Source: Arthrobacter cheniae
Lineage (GTDB): Bacteria; Actinomycetota; Actinomycetes; Actinomycetales; Micrococcaceae
DNA length: 64,000 nt
NCBI RefSeq assembly: GCF_003602275.1
Contig: NZ_QZVT01000002.1
Span: forward strand, 62,001-126,000
Direction of reading: 5' to 3'
Numbering within the stretch: position 1 is the stretch's first letter; each line of letters opens with the position of its first letter. A program made the translations under genes and the position numbers. Below, piece after piece: positions 1 to 8,942 of the stretch. The notes below the pieces were generated by a model that was not told the DNA's origin, did no database searches, and was given only the letters and a program-made list of their open reading frames with translations.

Positions 1-1308
1 CGGGTCCTCGACGCCGGTGATGAGGATCTGGGCCGAGGGGAAGAGCTCGGTGAGGTCGGCGATGAAGGGGATGGAACCACCCATCCCCGCCTCGACGGCC
101 TGAACGCCCCATGCCTCCTCGAGCGCCTCGAGCGCAAGGCGCGATGCCGGCTCGGTGGTGTCCGTCCGGAAAGGGCTGCCGGTCTCCCCCGGCGTGAAGG
201 AGACCTTGGCCCCGAACGGGGCGTGGGACTCGACGTGCGCGCGGACGGCATCCATGGCGGCTGCAGGCTCTTGCCCCGGAGCGAGCCGGAGGCTGAACTT
301 GGCGCGGGCGCGTGGAAGGAGAGTGTTGGAGGACAGCGCAACGCTGGGGATGTCCATGCCGATGATGGACAGCGCCGGCTTGTGCCAGAGCCGCGACGCG
401 ATGGACCCCGTTCCCGCCAGTTGCACGCCGTCGAGCACGGAGGCATCCGAACGGTAGTCCTGCTCGGCGTAGTCGACCGTCGCGTGGTCACCGCTCGTGA
501 GGCCCGCGATCGCCACGTCCCCGGCGTCGTCATGCAGTGTCGCGATGAGCCGTGCAAGGAGGGTCGGGGCGTCGAGCACCGGACCGCCGAACATGCCGGA
601 GTGCACGGCATGGTCGAGCACCTGCACCTCGATGGTGCCGTCGACCAGGCCCCGAAGGCTCGTGGTGAGGGCAGGCACGCCGACCTTCCAGTTGCTCGAG
701 TCGGCGACGACGATGACGTCGGCCTCGAGATCGTCCCGATACGTCTCGAGGAAGGATCGGAACGTCGGGGATCCGGCTTCCTCCTCACCCTCGATGAAGA
801 GTGTCACGCCGACCCCGAAGGAGTTCCCCAGGACCTCGGTAAGGGCCCCGAACGCTCCGATGTGCGCCATGATGCCGGCCTTGTCATCAGCGGCGCCACG
901 GCCGTAGAGCCTGCCGTTCCTTTCGGTCGCCACGAAAGGCTCCGATTCCCAGAGGTCAGGGTCTCCAGGCGGCTGGACGTCATGGTGTGCGTAGAGGAGC
1001 ACGGTCGGCTTGCCGTCGGGGGCCACACGGCGGGCGACTACGGCAGGTCCTCCGGGGACGCCGTCGTTGTCGACGCGCAGGATGCGCACGTCCTCGATCC
1101 CGATGCTGCGGATCAGCTCCGCGACGGCCTCGGCGCTGCGATCGAGTTCATGCGCGTCGAAGGCTTCCCACGCGATGCCCTGGATGGCCACGAGGCCGGA
1201 CAGCTGCTCGACGATCCGCGGGAAGGCCGCGTCGACGCTGGCTCGCAACTGCTCACCGACGTCGGCCGGATCGGGCTGGTGCTCGGAAGAGGGGTTCTTG
1301 GAGGTCAT
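1..1308 (-). CDS. M20 family dipeptidase (3' end outside window)
   Basis: This is a zinc-dependent exopeptidase of the M20 (ArgE/DapE/CPG2) family that probably hydrolyses dipeptides in the cytosol; the substrate cannot be told from sequence. The first 436 codons are present and the frame stays open to the window edge, so the C-terminal tip is missing. Visible landmarks are the metal-binding HHDVQP (about residues 108-113), GRGAADDKAG (138-147) and EGEEEAGS (174-181), which carries the catalytic Glu pair. The lid/dimerisation domain follows. No signal peptide is seen. The ATG at 1306-1308 is preceded by TAGGGT and a 6-nt spacer, which suggests a leaderless transcript. It is divergent from the DUF3043 gene, with 133 bp between them. 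Family assignment is secure. Confidence 0.93.
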   Translation of the reverse strand, partial: MTSKNPSSEHQPDPADVGEQLRASVDAAFPRIVEQLSGLVAIQGIAWEAFDAHELDRSAEAVAELIRSIGIEDVRILRVDNDGVPGGPAVVARRVAPDGKPTVLLYAHHDVQPPGDPDLWESEPFVATERNGRLYGRGAADDKAGIMAHIGAFGALTEVLGNSFGVGVTLFIEGEEEAGSPTFRSFLETYRDDLEADVIVVADSSNWKVGVPALTTSLRGLVDGTIEVQVLDHAVHSGMFGGPVLDAPTLLARLIATLHDDAGDVAIAGLTSGDHATVDYAEQDYRSDASVLDGVQLAGTGSIASRLWHKPALSIIGMDIPSVALSSNTLLPRARAKFSLRLAPGQEPAAAMDAVRAHVESHAPFGAKVSFTPGETGSPFRTDTTEPASRLALEALEEAWGVQAVEAGMGGSIPFIADLTELFPSAQILITGVEDP

Positions 1309-1314
1309 GCCAGA

Positions 1315-1320
1315 ACCCTA
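1315..1320 (-). promoter_or_regulatory. -10 box, leaderless M20 dipeptidase
   Basis: TAGGGT sits 6 nt upstream of the dipeptidase ATG, so transcription would start at or next to the A of the start codon. The same geometry recurs at other starts in this window. No convincing -35 box was identified. Confidence 0.45.
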
Positions 1321-1429
1321 CACATGGCCAACGGAGGGCTGGGCGGATGGACTCAGCCCGGTGGAGCGGGCCGCGCCGCGTCGCTCCGACGTATCCGACC
1401 GCTCGGGATGGCACTGCCACTCGAGCCGG

Positions 1430-1435
1430 TATCCT
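1430..1435 (+). promoter_or_regulatory. -10 box, leaderless DUF3043 gene
   Basis: TATCCT lies 6 nt before the GTG start of the DUF3043 gene. With no Shine-Dalgarno sequence between box and start, this fits leaderless transcription. Confidence 0.5.
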
Positions 1436-1441
1436 GAGGGT

Positions 1442-2032
1442 GTGTTCGGACGAAAAGAAAAGACCCCCGCTGCCCAGGAAGTCGTCGACAGCGCTTCACA
1501 CACCCAGGAAGCCCTGCGCGCACAGGGCAAGGGCGCACCAACGCCCAAGCGCAGCGTGCAGGAGGCCGCCCGCAAGCGACCCCTTGTACCCAATGATCGC
1601 AAGGCTGCCCGCGAGCAGAGCCGCTCGTCGGTGCGGGATGAGCGGGCGAAGATGCGCCAGGCACTCGATACCGACGACGAGAAGTACCTGCCCCTCAGGG
1701 ACAAGGGCCCCAGCCGGCGCTACATCCGCCAGTTCGTCGACGCCCGCGTGAACGTGGGTGAGTTCCTGATGATCGCGGCCCTCGTCTTCGTGATCCTGAG
1801 CTTCTTCCAGTCGCTCGCCGTGCAGAGCGCGGTGCTGATGGCGTTCTGGGTCCTCATCGTCGCGGTAATCGTCGACTGCATCCTGCTGCGCCGCTCACTG
1901 AAGAAGAAGCTCACCGGGAAGTTCGGTGCGCCCAATCAGGGCGATCTCTGGTACGGCGTGACCAGGGCGCTCCAATTGCGCCGACTGCGACTGCCGAAGC
2001 CCCAGGTGCGGCGAGGCCAGTACCCCGTCTGA
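1442..2032 (+). CDS. DUF3043 family membrane protein
   Basis: This 196-residue actinobacterial protein of unknown function has a long, highly charged N-terminal half (about residues 1-100, rich in Lys, Arg, Glu and Gln). Two adjacent hydrophobic segments follow (about 105-123 and 130-149), then a basic tail ending in RRGQYPV. It is probably a small two-helix inner-membrane protein with a cytosolic N-terminus. The reading frame stays open far upstream, but the GTG at 1442 is preferred: homologs begin with a similar FGRK sequence, and the -10 box TATCCT lies 6 nt before it. It is divergent from the dipeptidase and is followed by pyrD on the other strand. No function can be given. Confidence 0.88.
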   Translation: MFGRKEKTPAAQEVVDSASHTQEALRAQGKGAPTPKRSVQEAARKRPLVPNDRKAAREQSRSSVRDERAKMRQALDTDDEKYLPLRDKGPSRRYIRQFVDARVNVGEFLMIAALVFVILSFFQSLAVQSAVLMAFWVLIVAVIVDCILLRRSLKKKLTGKFGAPNQGDLWYGVTRALQLRRLRLPKPQVRRGQYPV

Positions 2033-2088
2033 CGCTCCTGCGTCGGCAGCTCCATCAGGTCGGCAGCTCTATTAGCTCGGCAGCTCCA

Positions 2089-3168
2089 TCAGGGTGACAG
2101 CCGGCGTGAGCGCTCCAGCCCCCGATTGATGCGGCGAGCCCAGAAGGGACCTTCGTAGAGGAAGGCGGTGTAGCCCTGGACGAGCGTGGCCCCCGCATCC
2201 AGCCGCTCCGACACGTCCTCGGGTGTCTCGACTCCTCCCACGGCGACGATCGCCAGGCCGTCACCGACTGCGGATCGGAGCCGTTTCAGGACCTCGAGTG
2301 AGCGCGCCTTCAGTGGAGCGCCACTGAGCCCGCCGACACCCTTGGCTATTACAGTCTCAGCATCCGTGGTCAGGTTTTCCCGGGTGATGGTGGTATTCGT
2401 CGCGACGATGCCGTCGAGGCCCAGATCGAGGGCGAGCGCTCCGACGTCGTCGATGTCCTGGTCGGTGATGTCGGGAGCGATCTTGACGAGGAGCGGTACG
2501 TGGCGTCCCGCCGCCGTGTCGGCGGTGCTCCGTACGGCCTCGAGCAGTGGCCTCAGCGACTCCACGCTCTGTAGCAGCCGGAGCCCGGGCGTGTTCGGCG
2601 AGGAGACATTGACCACGAGGTAATCGGCCACCGGTGCCAGCTGCTCGGTGCTGACGAGGTAGTCGGCGATCGCGTCGACGAGCTCCACCTTCTTCGTCTT
2701 CCCGATGTTCACTCCCACCACTGGGCGCATCCGCGCTCCGTAGCGTCGAGCCAGCCTCTGCCGGGCGGCACGCAGGCGGGGGGCGACGGCGGCGGCACCG
2801 TCGTTGTTGAACCCCATGCGGTTGATGACGGCACGGTCCTCGACGAGCCGGAAGAGACGCGGGGCCGGGTTGCCCGGCTGCGCCTGGCCGGTGATCGTCC
2901 CGATCTCCACGTGTCCGAAGCCGAGCGCCGTGAGCGAAAGCACTCCCTTTCCTGCTTTGTCGAACCCTGCGGCGAGCCCGAACGGCGACGGGAAGTCCAC
3001 TCCGAAGGCGGTGGTCGCCAGACTTCGGTGGGGCGCGCAGAAGCGACGAAGTCCCCAGCCGGCAGGGGTGAGATCCACGGCCCGGATGAGCGCGAACCCG
3101 ATCCTGTGGGCCCTTTCGGCGTCCATTCCGGAGAAGACGAGCCGGAAGAAGGTCGGGTAGAAGCGCAT
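2089..3168 (-). CDS. pyrD: Dihydroorotate dehydrogenase (quinone), class 2
   Basis: This enzyme oxidises dihydroorotate to orotate with FMN and passes electrons to membrane quinone, the fourth step of pyrimidine synthesis. The 359-residue product has the short amphipathic N-terminal extension (RFYPTFFRLVFSGMDAERAH) that ties class 2 enzymes to the membrane. It also has the FMN-barrel motifs AAGFDKAGKG, VNVSSPNTPGLR (with the class 2 catalytic Ser region), LVKIAPDITDQD and ATNTTI. The ATG at 3168 is chosen over a 39-codon upstream extension because family members start with this helix. It is divergent from the alpha/beta hydrolase gene. Other pyrimidine genes of the window (carB, pyrF) lie about 58 kb away. 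Confidence 0.97.
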   Translation of the reverse strand: MRFYPTFFRLVFSGMDAERAHRIGFALIRAVDLTPAGWGLRRFCAPHRSLATTAFGVDFPSPFGLAAGFDKAGKGVLSLTALGFGHVEIGTITGQAQPGNPAPRLFRLVEDRAVINRMGFNNDGAAAVAPRLRAARQRLARRYGARMRPVVGVNIGKTKKVELVDAIADYLVSTEQLAPVADYLVVNVSSPNTPGLRLLQSVESLRPLLEAVRSTADTAAGRHVPLLVKIAPDITDQDIDDVGALALDLGLDGIVATNTTITRENLTTDAETVIAKGVGGLSGAPLKARSLEVLKRLRSAVGDGLAIVAVGGVETPEDVSERLDAGATLVQGYTAFLYEGPFWARRINRGLERSRRLSP

Positions 3169-3247
3169 GCATCCAGAATTCCATGTGGGAGGGGCGGGCA
3201 CCAAGTCGCAGCCCGTGCCCCGCTGGGTCGCGCCTGTGGCCCGAAGG

Positions 3248-3253
3248 TAGGGT
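3248..3253 (+). promoter_or_regulatory. -10 box, leaderless hydrolase gene
   Basis: TAGGGT is followed by a 6-nt spacer and the ATG of the hydrolase gene at 3260. The arrangement is identical to that of the dipeptidase gene. Confidence 0.5.
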
Positions 3254-3259
3254 CGCATC

Positions 3260-4441
3260 ATGGACGAGCTCTGGTCGGAGGACATTCTCGGCGCAGACTT
3301 TCGCGCCCTGACACTAACGCTGGAGCCGGACGACGAGGGACAGCGCGTCGCGACGCTCGTGGCGTACGAGCCGGAGGGATCCAGGCTCCCCGGGCCGGAA
3401 CCCGGCCGGCTCGGGCCCGATCCCCTGCTGCCTGAGCCGGAAGCCCGCCTGCGCGACGACCAGCCTCCCGTCCGCGCCGTCCTGTACCTCCATGGCTTCA
3501 GCGACTACTTCTTTCAGGTCGAGTTGGCCGGGACATTGCACGAGCGCGGGTGGGCGTTCTTCGCGCTCGATCTGCACAAGTACGGCCGGAGCCTGAGGCC
3601 GGGCCAGACACCGGGCTTTGCTATGTCCCTCGACGACTACGACGCCGACCTGGAGGCGGCAATGGCAGCCCTCCGACGGCGCCTGGCGAAACGGTCGGCG
3701 GATCGCTCGGCCCAGCTCCAGGATCCGCATTTGGATCTGCACCAGGAGTGGAAGCGGTCGCCGGATCCTGCCCCGTCGCCGGTCGTCGAACTGGTGCTCA
3801 TGGCCCACTCGACAGGTGGTTTGACCGCTGCCCTCTGGGCTTCGAGGAACCCCGGTAGGATTGCGGGCCTGGTGCTCAACAGTCCCTGGCTCGACACGCA
3901 GGGCAGCGCCCTGCTGCGCAGCGCCGCCCAGGGAATCCTCGACACGGTCTCACGCCTCCGGCCGAAAGCCCGACTACGGCTTCCCGAACTGGGTCTCTAC
4001 TTCAGGAGCATCAGTGACACGAGGGACGGCGAGTGGACCATAGATCCCGCGTGGCGCCCCGAAACGGGTTTTCCCATCCGGGCAGGCTGGCTCGCTGCCG
4101 TCCTCGCCGGGCAGGCGACCCTCGCCCGCGGTATCTCCATCGAGGCGCCGGTGCTCGTCCTCTGCTCGACAGCATCGACCATCAGTGCCACCTGGAACGA
4201 TGCGATGCTCGAGACTGACACCGTTCTCGATGTGACCCCGATGGTGCGCCGGGCCGCGGAGCTCGGCCGGTGCGTGACGATCCGTCGGCTACCGGGCGCC
4301 ATGCACGACGTCTTCCTCTCGCGGCGCGACGTGCGCAGGGCCGCCATCGACGCTGCTGCCTGGTGGCTGGACGCCTACGTTCCCATCCAAAGCTCACACT
4401 CTCCGATGGCGGTAACCGCTTCAGATGACGACTGCGGCTGA
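3260..4441 (+). CDS. Alpha/beta hydrolase, lysophospholipase-like (serine aminopeptidase S33 group)
   Basis: This is a 393-residue cytosolic alpha/beta hydrolase. The oxyanion-hole strand reads YLHGFSDYFF (about residues 76-85). The nucleophile elbow is AHSTGG, with Ser near residue 184, so the usual first Gly of GxSxG is Ala. The acid is probably in ETDTVLD, and the catalytic His is in GAMHDVFLS near residue 350. An insert of about 40 charged residues precedes the nucleophile. The layout resembles monoacylglycerol lipase or lysophospholipase proteins, but the substrate is unknown. The start is supported by a -10 box 6 nt upstream. It is the last gene before a 312-bp stretch without genes that borders the glycan cluster. 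Confidence 0.85.
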   Translation: MDELWSEDILGADFRALTLTLEPDDEGQRVATLVAYEPEGSRLPGPEPGRLGPDPLLPEPEARLRDDQPPVRAVLYLHGFSDYFFQVELAGTLHERGWAFFALDLHKYGRSLRPGQTPGFAMSLDDYDADLEAAMAALRRRLAKRSADRSAQLQDPHLDLHQEWKRSPDPAPSPVVELVLMAHSTGGLTAALWASRNPGRIAGLVLNSPWLDTQGSALLRSAAQGILDTVSRLRPKARLRLPELGLYFRSISDTRDGEWTIDPAWRPETGFPIRAGWLAAVLAGQATLARGISIEAPVLVLCSTASTISATWNDAMLETDTVLDVTPMVRRAAELGRCVTIRRLPGAMHDVFLSRRDVRRAAIDAAAWWLDAYVPIQSSHSPMAVTASDDDCG

Positions 4442-4753
4442 CCACAGCACGTGATCGCCACGATCGGCGCTAGGACCTCGAGGGCTGCAGGCGAATCAGC
4501 AGAAGGATGGCCTCGTGCCGAATTACCACGGGGCTCCCATTCGCGTTTTGTGCGACGGCGTCCTACAGGACCTCAAGGTCGCTCCGGCACAGTGTGGAGT
4601 CAATCAACAGAGCCTCACCGACCACACCTCGGACGTAGGCACAGGGTAGGCGCGTGTGTGCTTCGTAGCGGTGAGTCGAACCCAGCGGGTGGTGCCACCT
4701 GCATCCTCAGTGGCTTGCGGGCGTTGCTGGGCATGGGGAGGTACTGTCGCTCA
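4442..4753. other. Intergenic stretch at the edge of the accessory region
   Basis: These 312 bases separate the hydrolase gene from the 3' end of the glycan operon. I see no convincing gene, terminator or RNA gene. On the minus strand, 4673-4684 reads TGGGTTCGACTC, which resembles a tRNA T-loop, but no cloverleaf can be built around it. Confidence 0.5.
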
Positions 4754-5914
4754 CTATGGCCGGGATGGGCTGACGGTTTCCAGGGCGAGCCGGGTAGGGA
4801 TTGGATCTGCAGGTATTACATCGTCGGGGAGTGGCTTGATTCTTGGCCGTGCAAGGTAAACCACCTTGGTGTGGAACAGATATCTCAGCCCGAAGGCAGC
4901 TGCGAGGGTTCCTGCTTGCGCTAGCACGCTGTTGATGAGGAGCATTTCTACGAGAAGCACCAGGACGGGTAAGCGGAGTAGTGCTTCGGCGTTGTTGAAT
5001 CCTACGGATTGCAGGAATCGTTTGTGGGTGCTGGCAGCCCTGTGAAGTGCCCCGTTGAAGACCAGCTTCTCCTGCATGAGGAAGTTCGACAGGATGGTGA
5101 TTTCGGCTGCTGCGATAGCCGCTACGACGTAGTGGACATCGAGGAACAGCAGTGCGGTCATGATCAACAGATTCAGGAGGGTACCGATGGCTCCGACGAC
5201 GGCGAAGAGACCGATGCGTCCCATTCGGAGTTCTCCTACTTGTCGGATGAAGTGCAGGCCCTGACCTATGGAGGCTTTCGATGTTCCCGCAGAGCGGCGC
5301 CCAAAAATGAAGGGCACCTCAACAATCTTCAAGCGTTGCCTGGAAAGAATTTCCAACAGGATCTTGAAGCCGCTGGGTTGAAGTGCTGTCATGTCGATGC
5401 TGCTTTTTCGTATTGCGAAGAACCCGGTCATTGGATCGGAGCAATCTTTGAGCCGGACCGGGAATAGGGAACGGGTTACCAGGGTTGCTGACGCCGACAC
5501 CATGCGGCGGTAGGTTCCGGAGAGTCCTGCGTTGCTGCCTCCTTCCCCGCAGTATCGGGAGGCAAGTGCGACATCGCTGGCCGTACTCTCCAGCTGGGAC
5601 AGCAGTACCGGAATCATTTCAGGTGGGTGTTGAAGATCACCGTCCATAACCAGGCAGTATTCTGCGTCACTGGCGGTGATACCTTCGATAACCGCTCCAC
5701 TCAGACCGCCGGAGGGGTGATCGCGGTGGATCATACGAACCGGGAGGGTCGAGTTCACTGCTGCGTGCTGGATAGTTGCGGGGGTTGAGTCGGTGGAATC
5801 ATCAACGAAAATAAGTTCAGCTTCTATGCCTAGGCAGGCTGTCGTGGTTCGCTGAACAAGTTCTTGGATATTCGGGGCTTCATTAAACGTCGGCACGATC
5901 ACTGATAGCTTCAT
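4754..5914 (-). CDS. Polyprenyl-phosphate sugar synthase: GT2 domain fused to GtrA
   Basis: This two-domain protein has 386 residues. Residues 1 to about 230 form a GT2 domain of the dolichol-phosphate mannose synthase (Dpm1/ArnC) type, with VIVPTFNEAPN at the N-terminus, FVDDSTDST and the metal-binding MDGDLQHPPE. The rest is a four-helix GtrA domain (about 232-360, with SNFLMQEKLVFN). Such fusions are thought to charge polyprenyl phosphate with a hexose in the cytosol and help move it across the membrane. The start overlaps the stop of the GT-C gene upstream by 4 nt (ATGA), so the two are probably translationally coupled; the GT-C enzyme would then use the lipid-linked sugar outside. It is the last gene of the operon. 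The sugar is unknown. Confidence 0.92.
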   Translation of the reverse strand: MKLSVIVPTFNEAPNIQELVQRTTTACLGIEAELIFVDDSTDSTPATIQHAAVNSTLPVRMIHRDHPSGGLSGAVIEGITASDAEYCLVMDGDLQHPPEMIPVLLSQLESTASDVALASRYCGEGGSNAGLSGTYRRMVSASATLVTRSLFPVRLKDCSDPMTGFFAIRKSSIDMTALQPSGFKILLEILSRQRLKIVEVPFIFGRRSAGTSKASIGQGLHFIRQVGELRMGRIGLFAVVGAIGTLLNLLIMTALLFLDVHYVVAAIAAAEITILSNFLMQEKLVFNGALHRAASTHKRFLQSVGFNNAEALLRLPVLVLLVEMLLINSVLAQAGTLAAAFGLRYLFHTKVVYLARPRIKPLPDDVIPADPIPTRLALETVSPSRP

Positions 5915-7536
5915 GGCGTTCCCCTGACGGCCAGTTCTTCAAGCGGCACTGTCATTTTGTTGATGCTCCACTCTCCGAAGGTTTTCACGGGTACTGAGTT
6001 CTCCAGCACTTTGCCCGTACGGGTAAGACCCAGGTTTTCGATATTGGCCAGGACCGTGGGACCCACCACGATGTAATCCACATCCCGCCAGCTTCCGGGA
6101 TGTATTTGATCGAATTGAGCATCAAGGTCTGGTTTCTCGACGGCAATCATGCTCCAGGGGTCATCCCAACCGCTCGAGTTCAGGTCATGCCACATCGAGT
6201 AAGGAGCGAGCACGACGTCCTCGCGGGACACATTGTCCTGAACCCACGTCATGGTGTTCTTCCAGTCGGTGTTGGTTTCGGCCGTCAGGAGTTCGCGGTC
6301 CTGTTCAAACCACTGCGGCATGGACATCAGGACCAGGGATCCACCGAGTGCTACCACGAACGATCCGCGGAGGGGATTCTTGAGCCCAGCATGGTGCCGC
6401 CATAGCTTCTCAGTACCGCTCCAGGCGATGTCGACGCCGACGCCGACGGCGAGGGCGAGGAACGGGATGACGGCGATGATGTACATGGCGGGCAGGTACC
6501 CCTGCCCGAGAACGATCGGTAACGCGAAGAGTGCGACAGCCAGGGTGATGGCTCGAGAGTTGCGACGAAACAAGCAGACAAGTGCTGCGATAAGGCCCGC
6601 CGTGATGAGGTACTTGTCGAAGTAGAGCCAGCCGGTCAATAGTTCCGCCCGGCTCGAGCCGGTCTCGAAGATGGTCCCCGATCCCGATCGCTTAAGGAAT
6701 TGGAAGGTCAGCGCTTCCTGAAGGGACACGTGGTCGGGCCCGGCAAGGAGTTCGTTGCGTAGCAGTGCAGCCAGTGGATAGAACGCAAGGACCAGCGCAC
6801 CGACGGCGAGGAATCCCACGACCGAGAACGCCCTGTTACTCCAACGGGGGCGGTTGATGAGGGTCAGCAACAGGGCGGGCCCGAAGATGGCCAGTGTTTC
6901 CTTGGACAGAACGGCGATGGCGAAGCATGTGCCCGCGAAGACGTGGTGTGCCAGCGCGTGGCGTGAACTCAGCGCTAGGTAGAACGCGAGCAGGACCCAA
7001 GGGACAGCGACGTTATCGAGATAAACCTGCCGGCCCAGAACCAGGGACAGCGGGGAGAGGATGAAAACAACTGTTGTCAGCGCGGCGAAGGGAATACGGA
7101 CGGTGAGGCGGCGCGCCAGCATGTAGAGGAGGATCGCGCTGGAAACAAAGAACGCGGCGATGACGTACCGGGTGGCGCCGATCGCGGTGCCATCTCCAAG
7201 GTTGAACAGCATTGGGATCCAGTTCAGGGCCGCGATCTGAATCCATCCAAGCGGCGGATGGTCGTACCAGTAGGTGTAGGGGGCCAGTGTGCCCTTGTGG
7301 ACGGAAAAAGCCTGCGCCGTGTAGGTTCCCTCGTCGTCCTGGTAGCTGGGGGCGCCGGTGAGATTCCACAGGCTGAAGACCACGGCCATGATGAACAGCG
7401 CTGCCATGACAAGGCGGTCCTGGCGGGACAGGCGTCTGAGCGTGAATGAGTGGCGGGCGTCTAACGGAGCTTTGTGTGCGGGTCTGATTCCCTGATCGGG
7501 AGGCCGAACAGGGGGTCGAAGTTCCAGCAGTGCCAT
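5911..7536 (-). CDS. GT39-like (GT-C fold) membrane glycosyltransferase
   Basis: This 541-residue polytopic protein belongs to the ArnT/protein O-mannosyltransferase superfamily. It has a cytosolic N-terminus, a first membrane helix near residues 43-60, and then the extracytoplasmic acidic motif YQDDEGTYTAQAF (Asp67, Asp68, Glu69), typical of GT-C active sites. YWYDHPPLGW follows, then about ten further hydrophobic segments and a soluble C-terminal part of about 130 residues. Enzymes of this fold take a sugar from a polyprenyl-phosphate donor and add it to an acceptor outside the membrane. The donor would be made by the overlapping downstream GT2-GtrA gene. The acceptor (glycan, lipid or protein) is unknown. 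Confidence 0.88.
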   Translation of the reverse strand: MALLELRPPVRPPDQGIRPAHKAPLDARHSFTLRRLSRQDRLVMAALFIMAVVFSLWNLTGAPSYQDDEGTYTAQAFSVHKGTLAPYTYWYDHPPLGWIQIAALNWIPMLFNLGDGTAIGATRYVIAAFFVSSAILLYMLARRLTVRIPFAALTTVVFILSPLSLVLGRQVYLDNVAVPWVLLAFYLALSSRHALAHHVFAGTCFAIAVLSKETLAIFGPALLLTLINRPRWSNRAFSVVGFLAVGALVLAFYPLAALLRNELLAGPDHVSLQEALTFQFLKRSGSGTIFETGSSRAELLTGWLYFDKYLITAGLIAALVCLFRRNSRAITLAVALFALPIVLGQGYLPAMYIIAVIPFLALAVGVGVDIAWSGTEKLWRHHAGLKNPLRGSFVVALGGSLVLMSMPQWFEQDRELLTAETNTDWKNTMTWVQDNVSREDVVLAPYSMWHDLNSSGWDDPWSMIAVEKPDLDAQFDQIHPGSWRDVDYIVVGPTVLANIENLGLTRTGKVLENSVPVKTFGEWSINKMTVPLEELAVRGTP

Positions 7537-7608
7537 GGGTTATCTCCTGAGGGTGCGCCCAACGGACCGTGGTCCGAGAAGGGCGGAAGAGTGCATTGGA
7601 TGGTGAGG

Positions 7609-8892
7609 TCAGGACTGCGCGACGGCGGCCTGTTCGATATAGACGAGGTGCGAGCCTGCGTGGCTGGTTTTTTCCCATCTGAAATCTCCGCGCTGAAACT
7701 TCACCAATGCGCGCAGTGCAGAGTAGGCCAGGATCATTTGGTAGAACGGGGTGCCGACGATGAGTCGGAAATAGTCATAGGAGGACAGCTCGAAGCGGTG
7801 GTCCCGGCCGAATTCGCGAAGCATGCACAGGTCGAAGGCGATGGTGGCGAATGTGGGAATGAGGGGCAGGAACGCTATCAAGGTGACAATGAGCGGAAAA
7901 TTTCCCCAGACGGCGGCGATGATCGCGACAGGGATGCATACACCGGCGAAGGCCATGAAGTGCTGTTGCATCAGAGTCCACCAGGCGATCAGACGCATAC
8001 GCCGGGTCGGCAAGGCTTTCCAATCGCCTTTGGCGAAGACCTGCATGAATCCCAGGGACCACCGCGTGCGTTGCCGGATGAGGGTGCCCACCGAATCGGG
8101 GGTCTCTTCGCGGGTCACCAGTTCTGGTGAGTAGGCGACGACGATGCGTCTACCGAGGGTGGACAGCCTGACCCCTAGGTCGCAGTCCTCAGCCAAGCAG
8201 GAACCATCCCACCCACCGACCGCGTTGAGGAGTTCACGTTTGATGAAGACAGTGTTACCGCCCAGCGGGATGAAGCCCTGCCGGGAGTGGGCATGCAGCC
8301 TGGACCGGAACCAGGTGAAGTATTCAAGACAGTTGCGCAGCGAGTACCACGTGTCGCGGTAGTTGATCAGTTGCACTGCGCCCTGCACGACGTCGGCATT
8401 CCGGGTCATGAAGACACTGTCGATATGGGACAGCAGGGCTTTCGCGGCAATCGACTCGGCGTCGAAGACGCCCACGACGTCATTGCGACAGATCTCCAGG
8501 GCACGGTTGAGCTGGAGCGGCTTGTTCTTGGTCTCGTTGCTATCCACACTGACTCGGACGAGTTCGGGGAACTCGTTGGCCAGACGGTACGCCGTCGCTA
8601 CTGTTTCGGGATCGTCGTGGCCTACTGAGATGATGACTTCTTTTTTCGAGTGGGTTTGGGTCAGGAGCGCTGCCAGGGTGGCCCTCATGACGTCCTCGCG
8701 CTCGTTTCTGCAGGGCATGATGAGTGAAAATGACACGCTTTCGGTCTCCAGCAGCCCGCTGTAGGAGGTCCGGACCTGAGTTTTCGGATCCCACCACGCA
8801 TAGGTGTTGAGGTAGAGCGTGGACGAGGCGATGGCGAACAACGCAAGGGCAACGACGACGACGACTGTGCTTGCCAGGACGACAGAAACCAT
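7609..8892 (-). CDS. Processive GT2 glycan synthase, CslA/BcsA-like
   Basis: This 427-residue membrane glycosyltransferase has one N-terminal helix (about residues 3-25), a cytosolic GT2 domain and three to four C-terminal helices (about 305-395). The catalytic set of processive beta-glycan synthases is visible: Asp93/Asp94 region, DxD-like DAE at 144-146, AEDCD at 234-238 giving the catalytic Asp of the TED motif, and QRTRW at 274-278. No PilZ domain is present, so direct c-di-GMP binding is not indicated. It probably polymerises and extrudes a beta-linked glycan from UDP-sugar (cellulose-, hyaluronan- or chitin-like). The ATG at 8892 starts just before the first helix; the longer open frame upstream overlaps the excalibur gene and is unlikely. 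Its place near the oxidase gene mirrors cslA-glxA. Confidence 0.9.
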   Translation of the reverse strand: MVSVVLASTVVVVVALALFAIASSTLYLNTYAWWDPKTQVRTSYSGLLETESVSFSLIMPCRNEREDVMRATLAALLTQTHSKKEVIISVGHDDPETVATAYRLANEFPELVRVSVDSNETKNKPLQLNRALEICRNDVVGVFDAESIAAKALLSHIDSVFMTRNADVVQGAVQLINYRDTWYSLRNCLEYFTWFRSRLHAHSRQGFIPLGGNTVFIKRELLNAVGGWDGSCLAEDCDLGVRLSTLGRRIVVAYSPELVTREETPDSVGTLIRQRTRWSLGFMQVFAKGDWKALPTRRMRLIAWWTLMQQHFMAFAGVCIPVAIIAAVWGNFPLIVTLIAFLPLIPTFATIAFDLCMLREFGRDHRFELSSYDYFRLIVGTPFYQMILAYSALRALVKFQRGDFRWEKTSHAGSHLVYIEQAAVAQS

Positions 8893-8942
8893 TTGTGTAC
8901 TCCGATGAGAAGATTGGGACGCGCAGTGGGCAGGAGTAGCGG

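Noticed and set aside
223-1437. 404-codon open frame on the plus strand at the window start
   Set aside because: It is antisense to the M20 dipeptidase; the minus strand carries the metal-binding motifs.
4673-4684. T-loop-like TGGGTTCGACTC on the minus strand, possible tRNA or att site
   Set aside because: No acceptor, D or anticodon stem can be drawn around it, and the flanking bases do not form the T stem.
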